This document shows positions 45,872-59,303 of a stretch of 64,000 nt of DNA, in pieces. The position numbers and the translations under genes were made by a program. A model generated the notes under the pieces. That model had not been told where the DNA came from, did not search any database, and saw nothing but the letters and a program-made list of their open reading frames with translations. The stretch's first letter is position 1, and every line of letters begins with the position of its first letter. Origin of the DNA: Sesamum alatum (Eukaryota > Streptophyta > Magnoliopsida > Lamiales > Pedaliaceae); assembly GCA_034509735.1 (NCBI GenBank), contig JACGWO010000002.1, forward strand, positions 50,775,115 through 50,839,114, given 5' to 3'.

Positions 45872-47410
45872 ACTCTTGGCCCCCTCAAAGTGTTTTCTGC
45901 GCGTGCATCACATTTTGCACTGTAATCTTTGGATAGAAGAAGGTGTTGGCATTAGATGGAAGGTGCATATGAGACTTGTTTTAGTAGTTTGCGGAAAGTT
46001 TAGTTCAACTATCTCAAAATTCCAGTAGAACATGAGCAAATTCTATCTTCATATTTGGATCTCTTTAAGTTTCATATGGTTTTTTATGTTTTGGTTATGT
46101 CTGTCTTTTGGACACTGCGTTTCTTCTTCTTCTTCTTCTTCTTCTTCTATTGTCGATTGCTGATACTGACTACTGAGGAGAGGAGGGCATAGTTTATACC
46201 CAATTCAAAAGGACTGTTGCTATATCTCTAGTATCATTTCAAAAATCAAATAAATAATTTAAGTATATATAATACACATGCAATATTTTTAAGAATATAT
46301 CTTATACGGATATTTTGTAATTGTAAATTACAACATAAAGTGAAATATCAATTAGCAATAGAATATTCAAAAATTATTTGCTATTATTCCCTAGCTACAT
46401 TTGGAATTGATCTAGAGCCAATATGTTACCAAATATTATATCGATTGTTGTTGTTTTGATGATGAGAGCTATTTACAAAACTATTTGAATCCAATTTGTT
46501 CAAATATTATTCAAACAGTGCAAAAGCTTTAGATTAATTATGTGGTGTGCATTTCAATACATAAACAAAAATTAACTCTCTCTCTACAATGTTTTTCCTC
46601 TCATTGTTCCTTTTAGCATTCTTTAACGCTTCCATATTTTATCATTATTCCAAATAAAATTCTGCAATCATATAAAAAGTCAAATATTTGTGAATTATAT
46701 CTTAAACCTTTAAAATGGAATTATTGAAACATCTATACTTTTGCATCAATTTCCAGAAAAAGTGACCTCTTTTTCATAAATGATTTCCACTTTCCAGGGA
46801 ATGTATACGATTCTTTTCCGTGTCTTTGTTCCTTTTCCTTTTTCGATTCGTACCATCATCCATCCGTACACCCAACTTGCTTGTCTTCCTCTCAAGAAAC
46901 CAAAATCGAAGAATATATATCTATATAGATCATCAGAGTGGAGACAACTACGATGCCCGCTCGAATCATAAGCTTAAGTTTCCTGTTCAAGTAAATCATC
47001 TGCTTTACATCGTACAAACACAACGAAAACGAATGTTTCTATTAGTCAAAATGAAAACCCAACGATATGTGTCATAAGTTAAATGATAGACGTTATCCTA
47101 AAGAGTGAGTTCCCAAAATTCTTCAATACGCATGTCAGGCGAAAGAATCCATCAGCATCAGCAGAGTCGTCTTGAACCTAACTCAATTGTACATGAAGAT
47201 CTCCTTGTTATTTTTCATAAGGTTGCAGCAAAGTCTCACTGATGCCTTTTACTATCTTGGCTGCAGCGTTACCAGCAAGTCCGCAGACGTTTCCAAAGTT
47301 GAAATAGATCTCCAGCTATTCACAAAATTCGGCTTCTTGTTAATGCTTCTGTATGATCATGTGCCCACAAATGTTTTCCCCATCAGGCGATTATCTCTCT
47401 GCCTCCGACG
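45872..47410. other. Ferritin 3' region and spacer to APY7
   Basis: The ferritin 3'UTR contains a CTT triplet repeat at about 46120-46148. The rest is AT-rich to 46750, then of mixed composition to 47410. Open frames at 46780-47077 and 47172-47582 show no domain. Part of the latter overlaps the first unit of the APY7-end duplication. Confidence 0.5.
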
Positions 47411-47413
47411 TTT

Positions 47414-47735
47414 AGCCACTTCAGGTCTACGGGTAGGCATCCCCAGAAGCCAGAAAACTCGGACTACATCATCCACGTCACTCGTGAATCACTTTCTTGA
47501 TCTATGTTGCGAGGATCTTCCAAGATTATTTATTTTCAGCAGGCAGCATTACATCTTTGCCAAGTGTGCCTCAGCAGTGTAACCACTTCAGGCCTAGCGT
47601 TAAGACATCCCAGAAGAAGCAAAAATTCAGATTATGTTATCCTTGTTAATGGTGAATCACTGTCTTGATCTATGTCGCAAGAATATTTTTAGATGATTTA
47701 TTTCATTAGACCTTTGCCAAGTGTGCCTCAGCAAT
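47414..47735. repeat. Tandem duplication of the APY7 3' end (about 165 + 155 bp)
   Basis: Unit A (47414-47578) and unit B (47581-47735) share 'ccacttcagg', 'catcc(c)cagaag', 'gtgaatcact', 'tcttgatctatg', 'gattatttat/gatttattt' and a final 'ctttgccaagtgtgcctcagca'. Unit B holds the last ten codons of APY7 with its stop plus 3'UTR. Unit A is a diverged extra copy lying downstream of the stop in APY7 orientation. Confidence 0.75.
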
Positions 47736-50611
47736 AGAAGAACTGAGGTCTTCTCGAGATTGGGATCTCCTACTTTGAAGCCGCATTTGACTTCTATGGG
47801 GAGTCCAGATGGAACCAAGGTTACTAGTTTCAAATTGCATCTGTCCTAGGCTGCCCGAAGAGTAACTGTGTGATACACTGCTAGACGAAGAATACAACGA
47901 GGATTCAGCCAACTGAACGACCCCGCCACCAAAACCAAGTCCAGTGTCGAACTGTCTTTGCTGAGTACTTGCAACAGTGGGGCTCAGTGGCATCTTAGCC
48001 CTTCCATCCCCTGAATCAGAATAATCAAGTGGTCCAGATCATATATTTGTGCATCTAAATCAAGAATCTCAAATAATCAAATCTCGAGAAAGTGTGGAAT
48101 ATAGTCATTGTAACAAACACGATTCAAGAATAACTTTTCTTAGCTCTTAAACTCATTGTTCAAGTATTATTCGAGATAATTTGGGAGAAACTTGATGAAA
48201 TTTTATATTCGTAACAAGATTCATCATTGAAATTCCCAAATAACTCGGGAATATATCAAACAAAGTATGTAACAATATTGTAAAAGTAATGCATTTATGC
48301 TTGAAAACTATTGCTAAAAGTTAGATTATCTAGTGAACTTGTATAATCAAAAGATAAAAAAAAGACATCCCGTATAAAACATCTGTCTCCAGCTATTTAG
48401 TCTTAATAAATACTTAGTAAGATTCAGAAACAATTTGCTATATGAAAGAAAAATTCAGGGAGAACTTCGTCGCACTATTGTTTATGAAAGATATGAACAC
48501 GATTCAAATATCCTATGAAAATATTGTGTTTTATTTTCCAAAAGCTCAAAGAATTTTGTCACTATGACAACACCGCATATCTTGCCATTGTAAGAAAAAG
48601 AAGAATTACCTGTATTGATAGGACTCCAGCGCTGAAACCGGAAAGGGGCAGGAAGATTGAGCACTGATGTGGATGTCACACTGTTATGTCTGAAAAGCGG
48701 GAGATACGACCTTCGCAAGAATTTTGGCATCCAGCAATTGCCAATGCATGAAAATGCACAAAATAGGACAAACGAGGAAGCAAACAAAATGGCCAAAAGA
48801 ATAACCGGATCTATCTTAACCCTCAATATCTGATAGCTGTAATTTTTTTCCCTGTACGGAAATTCCTTTCCAGCTTCAAACAATGCAACTCCAAGGGTCC
48901 AAGTGATGCTTCCAGAACCGATAATTACATGGCTATCAGTAATGTGCAGTCCTTCTCTCAAGAGGCGCACAACATATGGTGCCCTGAAGCAGTATTGTTC
49001 TATGAAAGGCTGAGGAACGACACTTTTTCTTGCAACATCCCACGTTTTTTCACAAAATTCACGACCCTTCTCTAGTACGTCGTCCAGAGCAGCATCAGGA
49101 GTCAAGTTGAAAAACCGGTACACCACGTAGAAGCCAGACATAGCATAAAACTGGCCGTGAGGGCGAGGGAGATTTTGTGCAAGTGCACATGGTTGCAGCT
49201 CACAATCAGTTCCTGGACTATGATCTGACCACTCAGACAAGTTGACAGCAACTTTGGCAAGTGCACTACACTCCTCCCATTTTGGAGTTCCAATAAGCTG
49301 AACAGGAACTCCTGCCTTTCCTCTACGGAATCTTTTCCCTCCAATAGAACTTCCATCTTTTAGCCGAATGGATGAGCAGTGCGAACATAAGTACTTTGCC
49401 TTGTAACCAAACTGCAAACATGGATGCTTAATTTCGAGTTTTCCACTAACCAGATCTGCATTGCTAACCTGAGGAAACTTCTTGAGAAGATGAGAGACAG
49501 ATTTGTCAAATGCGTCGTTGAGGCCGTATCCAGCTAAAGAATAGGCACTTAGATGATGGTTAACAGGGCCAATGCTCAGCTTTAAGCTTGTTTCGTCATG
49601 GTCACTTACCTTACTTTCAAAAGTAACCTGCAGTGATGAGCCACCCAAGTCAAGTGCACCATATGTTTCCTTTTTAGGAATTGAACCCAGGATACCAGTG
49701 TGATAATTTAATGCTATCCATCCATAATAAGCTTCCTCCATGCCTGTGATAATTTTTACCCAGTCCTTTTTGCACAAAAAAGGTGAACTCTTTAGAATCA
49801 ACAAAGCATTATTGAGAAGCCAATCAGAGTCTGGACTTGGGAGCCTGCGAACTCCAGCTGTAGCATAGAGAAAGAGAGAAGTAGTCTTATGTGCATTTTT
49901 TGGAATTTGCTTCTCAGCCCATCTAATAAGAGGTTTTATTGCTTTCCTCAGTCCAGATATATTACGTACCAATTTGTCAAATCCAGGCTCAGTCTCCATT
50001 CTGTTGTAAGCCCGGCCTCTCTGGGAGCCAGATTTCCTCTGGAAATCTTCAGGCAACGATTTTAATAAAATAGGAAGATTATCATCTTTTTGGTGATTAA
50101 CGGATGCCTGATATACATAAACACGGGTTCCAGTGCTACCACAGTCGAGCACAACATAGAACCTGGATGGTCCCCTAGACCAGTTCAAGTAAAGGAACAG
50201 CAGGACGTAACAAAGACAAGTGAACAACAATAAACAGAGGAAAACACAAAGAACCCGCACCCATTTCTTCCTTCCAGATGAAATAGGTGATACCTTCTCC
50301 TTGGAAAAGCTTGATGCACCATTTTCTTGCTGCAAAAACTTTGATGGCAATGCACGATCTGAACTTCTTTCTATTCTAGGACTAGGGATAAGATCACCTT
50401 CTGTATCAAGTTGGCGATAAGCAGACAAATCTTGTAGGGATGAGGAGAGTCTCAAATTAGTCTTCTTCTCTGGGTTGGAAAAGGTATAACCATGAAGAGA
50501 TCCAGAAAGTGGAGGCAATCCGGATGATTTATATGAAAGATTAGAAGTCTTTGGAGCTGACAAACGAGTTGCAGCAGAAGAAAGAAACTCAGCAAATTTA
50601 CTCAAGACCAT
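47706..50611 (-). CDS. APY7: Probable apyrase 7 (GDA1/CD39 nucleoside phosphatase), two coding exons
   Basis: Membrane-anchored nucleoside tri/diphosphatase of the GDA1/CD39 family; Arabidopsis APY7 has been linked to pollen exine formation. Coding exons on the minus strand: 50611-48610 and 48010-47706, joined across a 599-base intron to give 768 aa (Arabidopsis about 740). A Ser-rich cytosolic N terminus precedes membrane helix 1 (about 118-141). Apyrase conserved regions follow: DCGSTGTRVYVY (about 156-167), YATAGVRRL, TGMEEAYYGW, LDLGGSSLQVTFE and FYAMSGFYVVYRFF. A second membrane segment (VILLAILFASSFVLFCAF) precedes the conserved tail SYLPLFRHNS, LPAPFRFQRWSP and MRLQSRRSQSREDLSSS. This two-helix form with a long tail distinguishes APY7 from secreted apyrases. 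The first ATG in frame is used. A 5'UTR intron up to about 52144 is likely. Confidence 0.95.
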
Positions 50612-52300
50612 GTTAGCAGAAATTTGAAGTAGCACTTCAAATAATTTTTCGTCTCAAAACTGCTACCCCTTTTGTCGCAAGTTATAACCAAAAATAGCAG
50701 ACTGATCTGTGTAAACTATACAGTCATTGCAGTCAAATAACTAGTTGAATATATGAAAAGTCCTGCAGAATCCAAAATGACAGGAACACATTATTTGATA
50801 GCGGTGAAACATAAAAACTGACTAACACAGATAAAGGACATGTTGTCCTTTACAAATGAATGAAATAATGGAACTGCGAATTAGAGTGTAAATGTTGGCA
50901 GAAGCCAGACAACATAGGTTATTATGAGAATAGAAAACAAGGGACTTCCTATCAGTTATTCTAGAAAGAGTTTGAATCTCGGCCATTATGAAACTACTTT
51001 GAAAGAAGAAAAGTAGGGATTACTGTCCTTGCATGACCTGTCATAGGAGGAGATTGTAATATTAGCTATTTGACGAGTAACTCTCTATATAAAGGAACTT
51101 AAGTGGGTCTTAGTACAATAAGATTTATATAATTTCTTGAGTACTGTAAACATAAGTTCATCGTAAGTACAACTAACAAGTAGGACTAATCAGTCTCTCC
51201 CTCTCTCTATCTCTCTCTAGCACATAAGATGGCATTAAATAATTTCTTTTAACCCTTGCTTTTCATAAGTACCTTCAATCAAATCTGAAAGTCAAAGCAA
51301 AGGTTAAGAATGGACAAAATACCGGCTGAATACACAAATGCTCAATTTCACCGCTCAAATTTGAATTAAAGATCACACCATCCAGAACTTGAGGCCTTAA
51401 CCAAATGCATGATTAACTTACTGACAAAGAAATTCAACTTAATGCAACAAAAAACATATCAAACCCTTATCCCTACTAATTACATTGGTTACATGGATCT
51501 TCCTCCAACACCCTATGCCAAATGGCAACATTGATATGATTAAACATCAATCTAGTCCAAATCAAGAGGTTAATCCAATCATGCCAACAACATGGTTGAG
51601 AAATTTTCTTGAACTCGGTATACAAACACAATACAAGTCCAACCAAACAAACACGTCGGCGTTCTATTCCTTGTTCTTTATATGTCTTGTTCACAACAGA
51701 TTTTGGTAAAACAGTCTATTTTAAAAGAGCTATACTAATCAAAGATAGCATTTCTAGTTTAAAGCGCTATACTCAACCTTCACACCTGCAATTGCAAATT
51801 ATATCAAAATTCAGCATTTAACTAAGGTTTCTCCACGAATTCCACACTCAGAAATTCACTTGGAATCTAATATCCTCTACAACTTGACATCCCATTGAAG
51901 ACCGCATAAACCGCGAAATGAGATAGCCGACAAACACTCAAAACAACAGATCTTTGAAACCCCACCCACAAGAAAACACAGTGGCGCATAAATCATCCGT
52001 AAAAAAGCAAATACAACAATCTGGACAAGCAAAGATTTCCACCAACCATCAGATCATGAAGTGCTTGAAACGCAGTACAAAGAGTGCTTGTTTGCGGGCT
52101 CCATCTGCAGATCCAAATTCGAAAATGGGGTCTGATTTTTTACCCAAAAAATCAACCAGAAACCCAATACCCTCTGCGTGTTCAACTACACCACCATCTC
52201 TCTCTCTCTCTCTCTCTCTCTCTAAGAGGGGTTTGAAGTTTTCACCCCAACGCATAAGTTTAAAAACCTTCTTGTTTATTATTATTACTATATATATTTT
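50612..52300 (-). other. APY7 5' leader, probable leader intron and promoter
   Basis: No other gene is seen. On the minus strand a TATATATAG box occurs at 52288-52296. It is followed by a GA microsatellite (52195-52223) and a possible non-coding exon with a GTAAAAAA donor at about 52143. That would leave a leader intron of roughly 1.4-1.5 kb before the ATG. Open frames at 51485-51821 and 51954-52331 have no domain. Confidence 0.4.
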
Positions 52301-52410
52301 CTCATTTTATTTCTTGGTAAAGAATAGATAATAGCAGACATTAAATATTTTTAATTTATTACCCCCTTTTTTAGAATACATTTTGACCTTTTAGTAATTT
52401 TTCACAAAAT

Positions 52411-55400
52411 CTATATATAATAAAACAGAATCATTGATACTTTCCATCTAAGCGCCACATATGCAAATGTGGATAATCTCAATAAGTTTTATTCTGCCAA
52501 ATGGAAGTAACAATTCTTTAGATAATAGAGAAAAAAAATATTAGTATTTATCCAAAAGAATCTAATTAATATTATATGTTTATATAACTTTTTTAAGTAA
52601 ATAAAAGCATGTGTATCCATTATATATGCATTTATCTTATAAATAACATCCACAAAAGAATTGCATTTTTAAAAAAATAATTAACTAGAACTATATATAA
52701 TATTCTTTTAAATATAAAAATAATTAATATATTAAAAATTAAGTTAATAACTATAAATATACAAAAGTATATTGAACACAAAAATGAAATTGAATTATTT
52801 TACTAACTATTACCTAAAAAAATGAGTGAATCTTTTGGATAAACAAATAATGGTACGCTTATCTAAATGTAAATATAAGATAAATGATAATTTTTTAAGT
52901 TCTAAAATAATTAAGTAAATATTACAAATAATTCAAGATTTAAAATAAAATGAGTAATTAAAAAATAATTCAAAATTTAAAAATAAAATAATTAGTGAAT
53001 ATTAAAAATACAAGAGTATTATTTAATATTAAAATAAATTTTAGATTAATCGTATCCCTGACTAATTTATTTTTTGGATGCATTCAAATTATTTATCAAC
53101 ATTAAATAAAAATAAAATATTTTCTTGCATGACAAAATAAAATTCAAAGAGACATCGGAGAACTACGATTTATAAAAGCTAATAAAATAAAAAATTATAA
53201 ATAAAGTAAATTTTTATATGTAAAAGAATTAAAATTTAATATAATAATAATCACAAATAAAAAAATATATATTGAAAGATGTAAAAATAAGTTTGAATTA
53301 TAGATTTTATCCCTAACCAATTTACTTGAACAAATTTGTAAATCTTCATAAAATCAAATAATCTAAAATTTATCTAATTTAAATAAAAATAAAATATATT
53401 TGCGTACAAGGTAAATAAAATTCGAAGAGATACTAAACTGTTTTAAAAAGTTAATAAAATAAAATTATAAATAAATTTAATTTTATAATGTAACAATGAC
53501 TATTTATATAAAAATTAAAATGTAATATGATAATAATGAAAAAAAAAACAATAGATATAAAAATACATTTGAAGCTTTAAAAAAAATTATAAATATTTTC
53601 TATAAAGATAAATTATTATACTCTTATCCGAATTATTTATTAGTTGTATTTATCTACATATATATAATAATAAGGCATAACTATTGAGACTATCCACCCA
53701 AGCGCCACATATGCGTAGATGTAGACAGTCTCAATGAGCTCTATTTTGTCAAATAGAATATAATATATTTTTTAGATTACTACTAAAAAATATTAGTATT
53801 CATCAAAATTGATCTAAAGTGATTATCTAATAACTATTTTTTGATTAAAAAAATAAAAATATTAGATTTTAAAAAAATCTAATTAATATATAACAAGTTT
53901 TTTTAATAAAAAATAAAAAATATTAATATTTATAGAAATGAATCTAATCAATATCATTTTTTTTAAGTATATAACAACATGTATATTCAATATCTATGAA
54001 AATAGATATTGAATATAGATGTTGAATAAAATCAAGAAAAAAAACAAATCAAATTTAATATCGAGACTATAAATATATTTCTTATGTATTAAAGAAAAAA
54101 ATAAATCAAATTTATTTTTGAACATTCAATATCGAGACTGCAAAATATATTTTTATGTATTTTCAATTTTATATCTATAAATCAATTTAATCTAGGTTAA
54201 ATATATTTAGTACAAAAAACATGAAAATGTAATAAATACACTAACATATATATATATATATATATGTACTGGGCGAGTGTGCAATGGAAGATTGAATAAG
54301 TCAAAGATACTGGTTATAAATATTCATGTTTAGACACGAAGGCAAATGTAATATTTTGGCATTTAAAAAAATTATGATAAAAGATAGGTCATTCAAGTGA
54401 AATCATCGATGAAAAAGCTGAATATTAAAAAATTTCTCAATAATATGCGGCTGAAATATTTCTACACTTACATTTATCAAGGTAAAGGATAATTTATACA
54501 ATAAAGCCTTAAAGTGTTCACTTTTAATCATTATTTTTGGATACTCATGTTTTTTTTTTTTTATAATATATGATTTGTTGTTTGTTTTGTTGAATAATTA
54601 CAGATGCAACACAAGGTTCCAAGATTAAGAATTTAATAAATTATCGATAACTTGAGGGCAAATGAAACCGACTCTCCATCTACGCAAATGAGGGCGAAAG
54701 GCTGGGAAATGTTTAATAAATTATTAGAAGATCTATTTACTTATTCAGTTTTTTCACTATTTATGATAGATTTTAAATGTACTAGCAGTTTAACAAGATT
54801 TAGCTTTGTTTGTTTCTTAATTGTTGTAGGCTAAGCTTAATATTTGTCCATTTCTTAATAATTATAGGCTAAGCTTAATTTCACTTATGTTTTCAAAGTG
54901 CAATAATAAAAACGAATTCAAACTATACTTTAACAAATCTACTTATATGCTTTAAATGTAAAGTCAAATAAATGACTAGATAAATTATAATCAAATCAAT
55001 ATCTCCTCACAAGCAAATAAATACTTACATGCTTAAAATATAATTGGTTTTTATTGCATGAACTTCATCATTTTGAAAACTAATTAACGTTGGTTTGTTG
55101 GTTGAGAGAGCATAAATTGTCGCATGGGTGTGTCAGTTCTAATTCTTTGCACTCATTGAAGCATGAATGAAATAAAAAATTAAAGACGTATATGTTATTA
55201 TGAATAAACTATATTTGGATATTGGTGTCATGACCACATACTTAAGTAAGGATTATTGATGAATAAAATAAAGCACAAAATAAATTATTGTTGAAAATTC
55301 AGGATATGTCTTTATCTACAGCCAAAGAGACATAAATTAAGTAGCTCATATCAAGGTATTGACACTCATAGAAGATCAAACGTATACAATGAACCGTGAC

Positions 55401-55677
55401 TATACTCCACCAATCATACTGTAACATATGCAATTTATAATCAGAGCGATTAAAAAAAATAAAGAATCTATGATTGAATGGATATTTTTATGAATAATTA
55501 ATGATAACTTCTTCAATTCAATAAAACTTATATTTAATATAATTTTTATTAGAACTAATATACACAGATAGATAATTTTTTTTTAACTTTATAAGTATAT
55601 ATTTTTGAATATTTATTATTATAATCACGACTTGTATTGAAAAGATTTCCCGTGCTTTGGCACGGGTTTTGTACTAG
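52411..55677 (+). mobile_element. Non-autonomous Helitron (about 3.27 kb) with two 5' termini
   Basis: The 5' end is A|TCTATATATAATAAAACAG at 52411. The 3' end carries a perfect 7-bp hairpin CCCGTGC-TTTG-GCACGGG (55649-55666), 7 bases of spacer and then CTAG|T (CTAG 55674-55677). These are textbook Helitron termini with insertion between A and T. A second 5'-like terminus at 53653 (TCTACATATATATAATAATAAGG) shares 'aagcgccacatatgc' and following sequence with the first, so a 2.02-kb unit (53653-55677) is nested in the same orientation. No Rep/helicase frame is present. Only short frames occur, including one at 54652-54834. Confidence 0.75.
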
Positions 55678-57983
55678 TTGAAAATATAATAAAATGTTAT
55701 GTTTACTTTTACATTATTAATAATAATAAGAGATATGGTCGAAAAATTAATTATTTTTATATATTCTAAAAAAGACAAAATTGTTTGAGAATTATGTCAG
55801 ACAATGATTAATGAAGGCAAATGGAGAAGAAAAAATAATTTATGAAAGATTTAAGTAAAAGTGAATTAAAGATAACAATATAAACAAATAATATTATCAG
55901 ATCGAGATATCAATTTACTCGTTTTATCGTGTCAAGATAAATTGAGAATATTATTATCAGATTATTATTACTAACATTGTTGATCCACTCGATGCGTATG
56001 CTTAAAACTTTTAAATATATTATTAAAGTTTGTAGATGAATCTAAGTATAATTTAATGCATTTATTAGATTGTGATAAATGAAAATAAAAGTAATATACA
56101 ACAATATAATTTTTTTAAAAATAACTGGAAGAGATAAAAACTTTTAAAAAGTACAGATAATATACTTAAAAACAAAGAATATTTTAGAAGTGCCACGCAA
56201 GTATTATTATCCCAAAGAATCTAAACCAAACCTCAAAGCTACTTTTCCAACTAAATAATGTATTTTAATTTTTATAAACAACCCTTTTCTGCTGCACTCA
56301 CAAAATAAAATAAAAAATAAAATTACAGTCTCACCTAATCAAAGCGAGCCAAATTAAAATAAAAATAAAAATGACTTTGCTATTCGCATTTCAAGAAAAA
56401 GTCATCCATTAAATAGAATTAAATCCGACAATCATATATTATTACATTGGAATATAATAAATTCTACGAGACTTTTCCACAAAAGCTTGGAGATGAAATG
56501 TTTGAACTCCAATTCATAAATAGGCCCGAACATGTTCGTTAGGAACAACTTAACTATTTGGGCTGTAAAATATTTTTTTACAGATATTAGATTTAAATTT
56601 TAAACTCTGGAGTATGTGTTAGTGAGTGCACGCGCGAAAATAAATAATAATAGAAAAACTCAAATATTTTTTTTCATAATTTTATAATTTATACTATTAT
56701 ATATAAAAAAAATAGGTGTTATAAACACAAATTGATGATTTTGACATTATTGCACTAATTTTTTGAGATTTAAAAAATGTCCTTCAACTGAATAACTAAC
56801 TTATTCAACTTATCAAGTTTATATTAATTTAATTGCCCGATTAATATATTTTATTTTTTTATAATACTATTATAGAGAAAAAAAAAAGGTACTATAGACA
56901 CACACTGACAATTTTGACACCGTTTGCACTAATTTTTTGTGATTCGAAAAATACCCTTCAATTGAATAACTAACTTATTCAAATTTTCAAGTTTTATATT
57001 AACTTAAATTTTAATTAATATATTTTATTATTTATAATATAATAGTACAATATTATTTATTATATATGAGTATAAATACGATGTGGCATGACGGTTAATT
57101 TTACCAGTTAGGGAAGCCTAGTTGGCTTCTTGAGTTGTAATTGGAGGGTTATTTCACAGAGTTTGATGCACTTAAGCATATGAAAAAATGATGGAGAAGT
57201 TGAAGGCACTTGTATTTGTCCATTTCATGGTTTTAGGTAACATAAGGATGTGGCATTGACACTTTGAGGAGCAACCTTAGTGGGTAATTAGTTGATATTC
57301 CATGATCAAAAGTTGCCCAACTTTTATTACAAACTTCTTATTTCATGTGATATTGACAAAATCAAGAATATCTAGAATAATTATTGTTCTAGTTTGGTTT
57401 AATTGCATTTTACACTTAAGTAAAAATATTAAAAAGTTATCCTGAACAATAAATAAGGACAATGTGGCCATTGAATTTTTACAAAAGAACTTAACCATTT
57501 CCCACACTAGATGAAAGCATTATTCTTTTTTAAAGAATTCAAAAGGTTATGTCGTTTGTTTATTTTTTATTTTTATTTGTGTGTATAAGGAATTTTACCG
57601 ATTAATATTTTGACATGGCGTGTTACATCTAACCCATTAAATTCCACAAACTTATGGATATTACACATGGACATGATTATGTGCTTGGCTGTGCATAGAA
57701 GCTTAGGAAGGGGGTTAGTTATCAAATTACAACAATTTTCTCGCTTGAAGAAACGAAGTGATTATTGTGTCGAATTGCTAGTTTTGGTCATACTTATAAA
57801 CTTGAATTTTTGAGTGTTTTTTGATTAATCTTTTACCAGTTGAAACTATGTTAGATTGTCGCAAAATTTGTCCCCCTTTTCATAGAAATTGGCCAAGAGA
57901 ATAAAAAGTTTATTAAGCTATAAAATTATAATCTAAATATTAAAACCGGAATTATATATTATCGGCGAAAGTTCTTCCAACAA
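55678..57983. other. AT-rich intergenic region with a tandem Helitron-related repeat
   Basis: About 56690-56860 and 56863-57060 are two tandem copies of a segment containing 'tttgacattattgcactaattttttg/tttgacaccgtttgcactaattttttg' and 'ccttcaa(c/t)tgaataactaactta'. Each begins with a 'tactattata' Helitron-5'-like sequence. 57060-57980 has no recognisable gene; a frame at 57610-57813 looks accidental. Confidence 0.45.
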
Positions 57984-58056
57984 GCCCGTCTAGCTCAGTC
58001 GGTAGAGCGCAAGGCTCTTAACCTTGTGGTCGTGGGTTCGAGCCCCACGGTGGGCG
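57984..58056 (+). tRNA. trnK-CUU: tRNA-Lys (anticodon CTT)
   Basis: The 73-base cloverleaf folds fully. The acceptor stem is GCCCGTC with GGTGGGC (two G-U pairs) and discriminator G. Box A is TAGCTCAGTCGG. The anticodon stem CAAGG/CCTTG has loop CTCTTAA, giving anticodon CTT. The T arm is GTGGG-TTCGAGC-CCCAC with box B GGTTCGAGCCC. There is no intron and no encoded CCA. An upstream CAA (57980-57982) and a TATA-like stretch (about 57951-57960) fit plant Pol III initiation, and TTTTT near 58092-58096 fits termination. Confidence 0.98.
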
Positions 58057-58099
58057 GTTACTGGGTGAATTATCACTTCTTGTTATGTAGCTTTTTCGC

Positions 58100-59063
58100 T
58101 CTCTGAGTTCGAAAGTCGTGCTTCTCTTATTTCGTGGCGTCAAGGATTGAAGCTGCAGTTATGGGTTGTTTTCATATTAGCATCATGAAAACCCGTTTCT
58201 TTTGCTTATTCTCCATAATATTTCGTTAAATAATTATTTTACATAACAATTTTACTAAATATTCTTTATCTTATACGGGAAAAATAAATTAGACGAGGAT
58301 GACCTATCCTTTCTTAACGCAAAATTAATTTTAATTTACTAATTTAGATTTTTTTTCATTTTCACCGTCCCTGAAAAATAATCATTCATATACATTTTTC
58401 AAAGAAAAATGGAATTGTTGAAAATATATTTACCCTTCTTATTTTGGTGGTACAAAGTTTTAATATATTTTCCTATCATTTAAATAAATTTAAAGCGATA
58501 ATATACTTTCCCTCACTTATATATCTAGTAGATCTTGTAAATATGATATATTCAACGTAAAATATATTGAATATTAGATAATTTACGCATGCTTCATTTT
58601 ATAAAAATAAGGAGTATGTTAAGAATATTTATGATGAATTTTTTATTCAAAAGTCTATTTGATGTGAATTTAGCCTGTCTAGATGATTTATTTATTTATT
58701 TTTTGGATAATTACATTACCCATGAAAATCAATATTTAATATTGATTTGTTTATTACAGACTTATTGTAATTCAAATAAGTAATTTTTACCAAACTACAT
58801 TTATATATTTCTACATGGTAACGCATGTAATAACGTAGATTTTCGCCCTTATAATGATAGTTTAACATGAAAAAGATTCATTTGTCATGCAATAAATTTG
58901 TAATTAATTATTTGAGGGTCTATAAATTTTTTTGCTGATTTCAACAAATTTTATAAATTATAATAATAAATAATTCAAGTTTTCAACAAAAACAAATATT
59001 GAAGTTATTAAGTGTAAGTTTTTCAATTATAAGAAATTTCCAAATAATTATACTACCGTCCCT

Positions 59064-59096
<33 letters not shown>

Positions 59097-59200
59097 GGAC
59101 CTGTAAGCATTAAAATCAACTTAAAGCAAGCACTTTTAATAAAAAGAGAATTATAATCAATATTCTGTGGGTGAAATTTACTACTTAGCAATTCGATTAC
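58100..59200. other. AT-rich spacer before eIF2-alpha with an AAT microsatellite
   Basis: No gene is seen. A (AAT/ATA)n triplet repeat occupies about 59064-59094. The segment about 58640-58960 contains 'cagacttattgtaattcaaataag', which resembles the central block of the foldback family at 22310 and 42495, so a third decayed copy is possible. Confidence 0.45.
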
Positions 59201-59255
59201 CCTTCCCCTTCATTCTCATTTTCTCTCAATTTTCCTCAAAACCCCAAACCCACAG

Positions 59256-59264
59256 AAACCCTAA
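59256..59264 (+). promoter_or_regulatory. Telo-box in the eIF2-alpha leader
   Basis: AAACCCTAA lies 40-48 bases before the start codon in a pyrimidine-rich leader. Telo-boxes in this position are characteristic of plant translation-apparatus genes. This is consistent with the eIF2-alpha assignment. Confidence 0.55.
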
Positions 59265-59303
59265 ATTTCCACCCTTGGCCCGTACAAAGCCCGACCAATA
59301 TCC

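Noticed and set aside
47172..47582. Plus-strand 136-codon frame between ferritin and APY7
   Set aside because: It has no domain and lies partly in the duplicated APY7 3' sequence; both signs point to a chance frame.
47706..47993. Stand-alone minus-strand gene of 95 aa
   Set aside because: It is the second coding exon of APY7; a GT-AG intron (48011-48609) joins it in frame to the main exon, and its Ser/Arg-rich end matches the APY7 tail.
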